Both the position numbers and the translations under genes were made by a program. 11,352 nt of DNA from contig JAMONA010000022.1 in the NCBI GenBank assembly GCA_027066795.1, forward strand, positions 1 through 11,352, in the 5' to 3' direction. Below are positions 11,319 through 11,352 of the stretch, one piece after another (position 1 is the stretch's first letter; each line of letters starts with the position of its first letter). This stretch comes from Candidatus Kaiserbacteria bacterium (lineage in GTDB: Bacteria > Patescibacteriota > Minisyncoccia > Phycocordibacterales > UBA2100). A model generated the notes under the pieces. The model made no database searches. It had not been told where the DNA came from and saw nothing but the letters and a program-made list of their open reading frames with translations.

Positions 11319-11327
11319 TGGTATAAT
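11319..11327 (+). promoter_or_regulatory. Extended -10 near the right edge, possible near-leaderless gene start
   Basis: TGG TATAAT (11319-11327), then nine bases and ATG at 11337-11339 (MYIND..., cut by the window end). Expected +1 near 11334 gives a leader of about 3 nt. No clear -35. The arrangement mirrors that of the protease gene at the left edge. Confidence 0.4.
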
Positions 11328-11352
11328 GTGCTCAACATGTATATTAATGATG

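Overview
The window looks like chromosomal DNA of a small-genome bacterium, most likely Patescibacteria/CPR and plausibly of the Parcubacteria group. This is inference. It rests on a short trigger factor without its PPIase domain, a secreted protein built of Cys-framed Ig-like repeats of a kind common in that group, many one-TM acidic proteins of unknown function, and core genes that start without Shine-Dalgarno sequences. No rRNA or marker phylogeny is available here to confirm it.

Left part (1-3579). The N-terminal part of a trypsin/HtrA-like protease runs off the left edge. It is followed by a plus-strand tRNA-Gly(UCC), a 25-bp bidirectional terminator, and then minus-strand hup (HU), rny (RNase Y), a 52-codon membrane peptide gene packed with hairpins, and clpP.

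Middle part (3624-7110). This is a minus-strand surface/secretion pair: a protein with an internal twin-arginine signal, then, 18 bp on, a five-repeat Ig-like protein ending in a VPYTG sorting-type tail. Upstream of them lies tig (trigger factor).

Right-centre (7277-9737). A small plus-strand gene converges on a minus-strand nusA operon. NusA is followed by two one-TM proteins with very acidic outer domains. The nusA leader holds a promoter followed by an intrinsic terminator, which suggests attenuation.

Right part (9770-11352). A small two-TM gene (minus) and an unrecognised 258-aa gene (plus) diverge from strong back-to-back promoters with an inverted repeat between them. The plus-strand unit has a perfect consensus promoter, a structured leader of about 250 nt, codon use unlike its neighbours, and two terminal hairpins. 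A possible near-leaderless gene begins at the right edge.

Two patterns cross the window. First, core genes start in A/T-rich, SD-less leaders, and many of their promoters carry an extended -10 (TGn before the -10 hexamer). Second, four unrecognised small or foreign-looking genes (2746-2904, 7277-7519, 9770-10000, 10401-11177) have clear SD sites, and three of them are unusually rich in sense-strand hairpins. The second class is the best candidate here for something undescribed.
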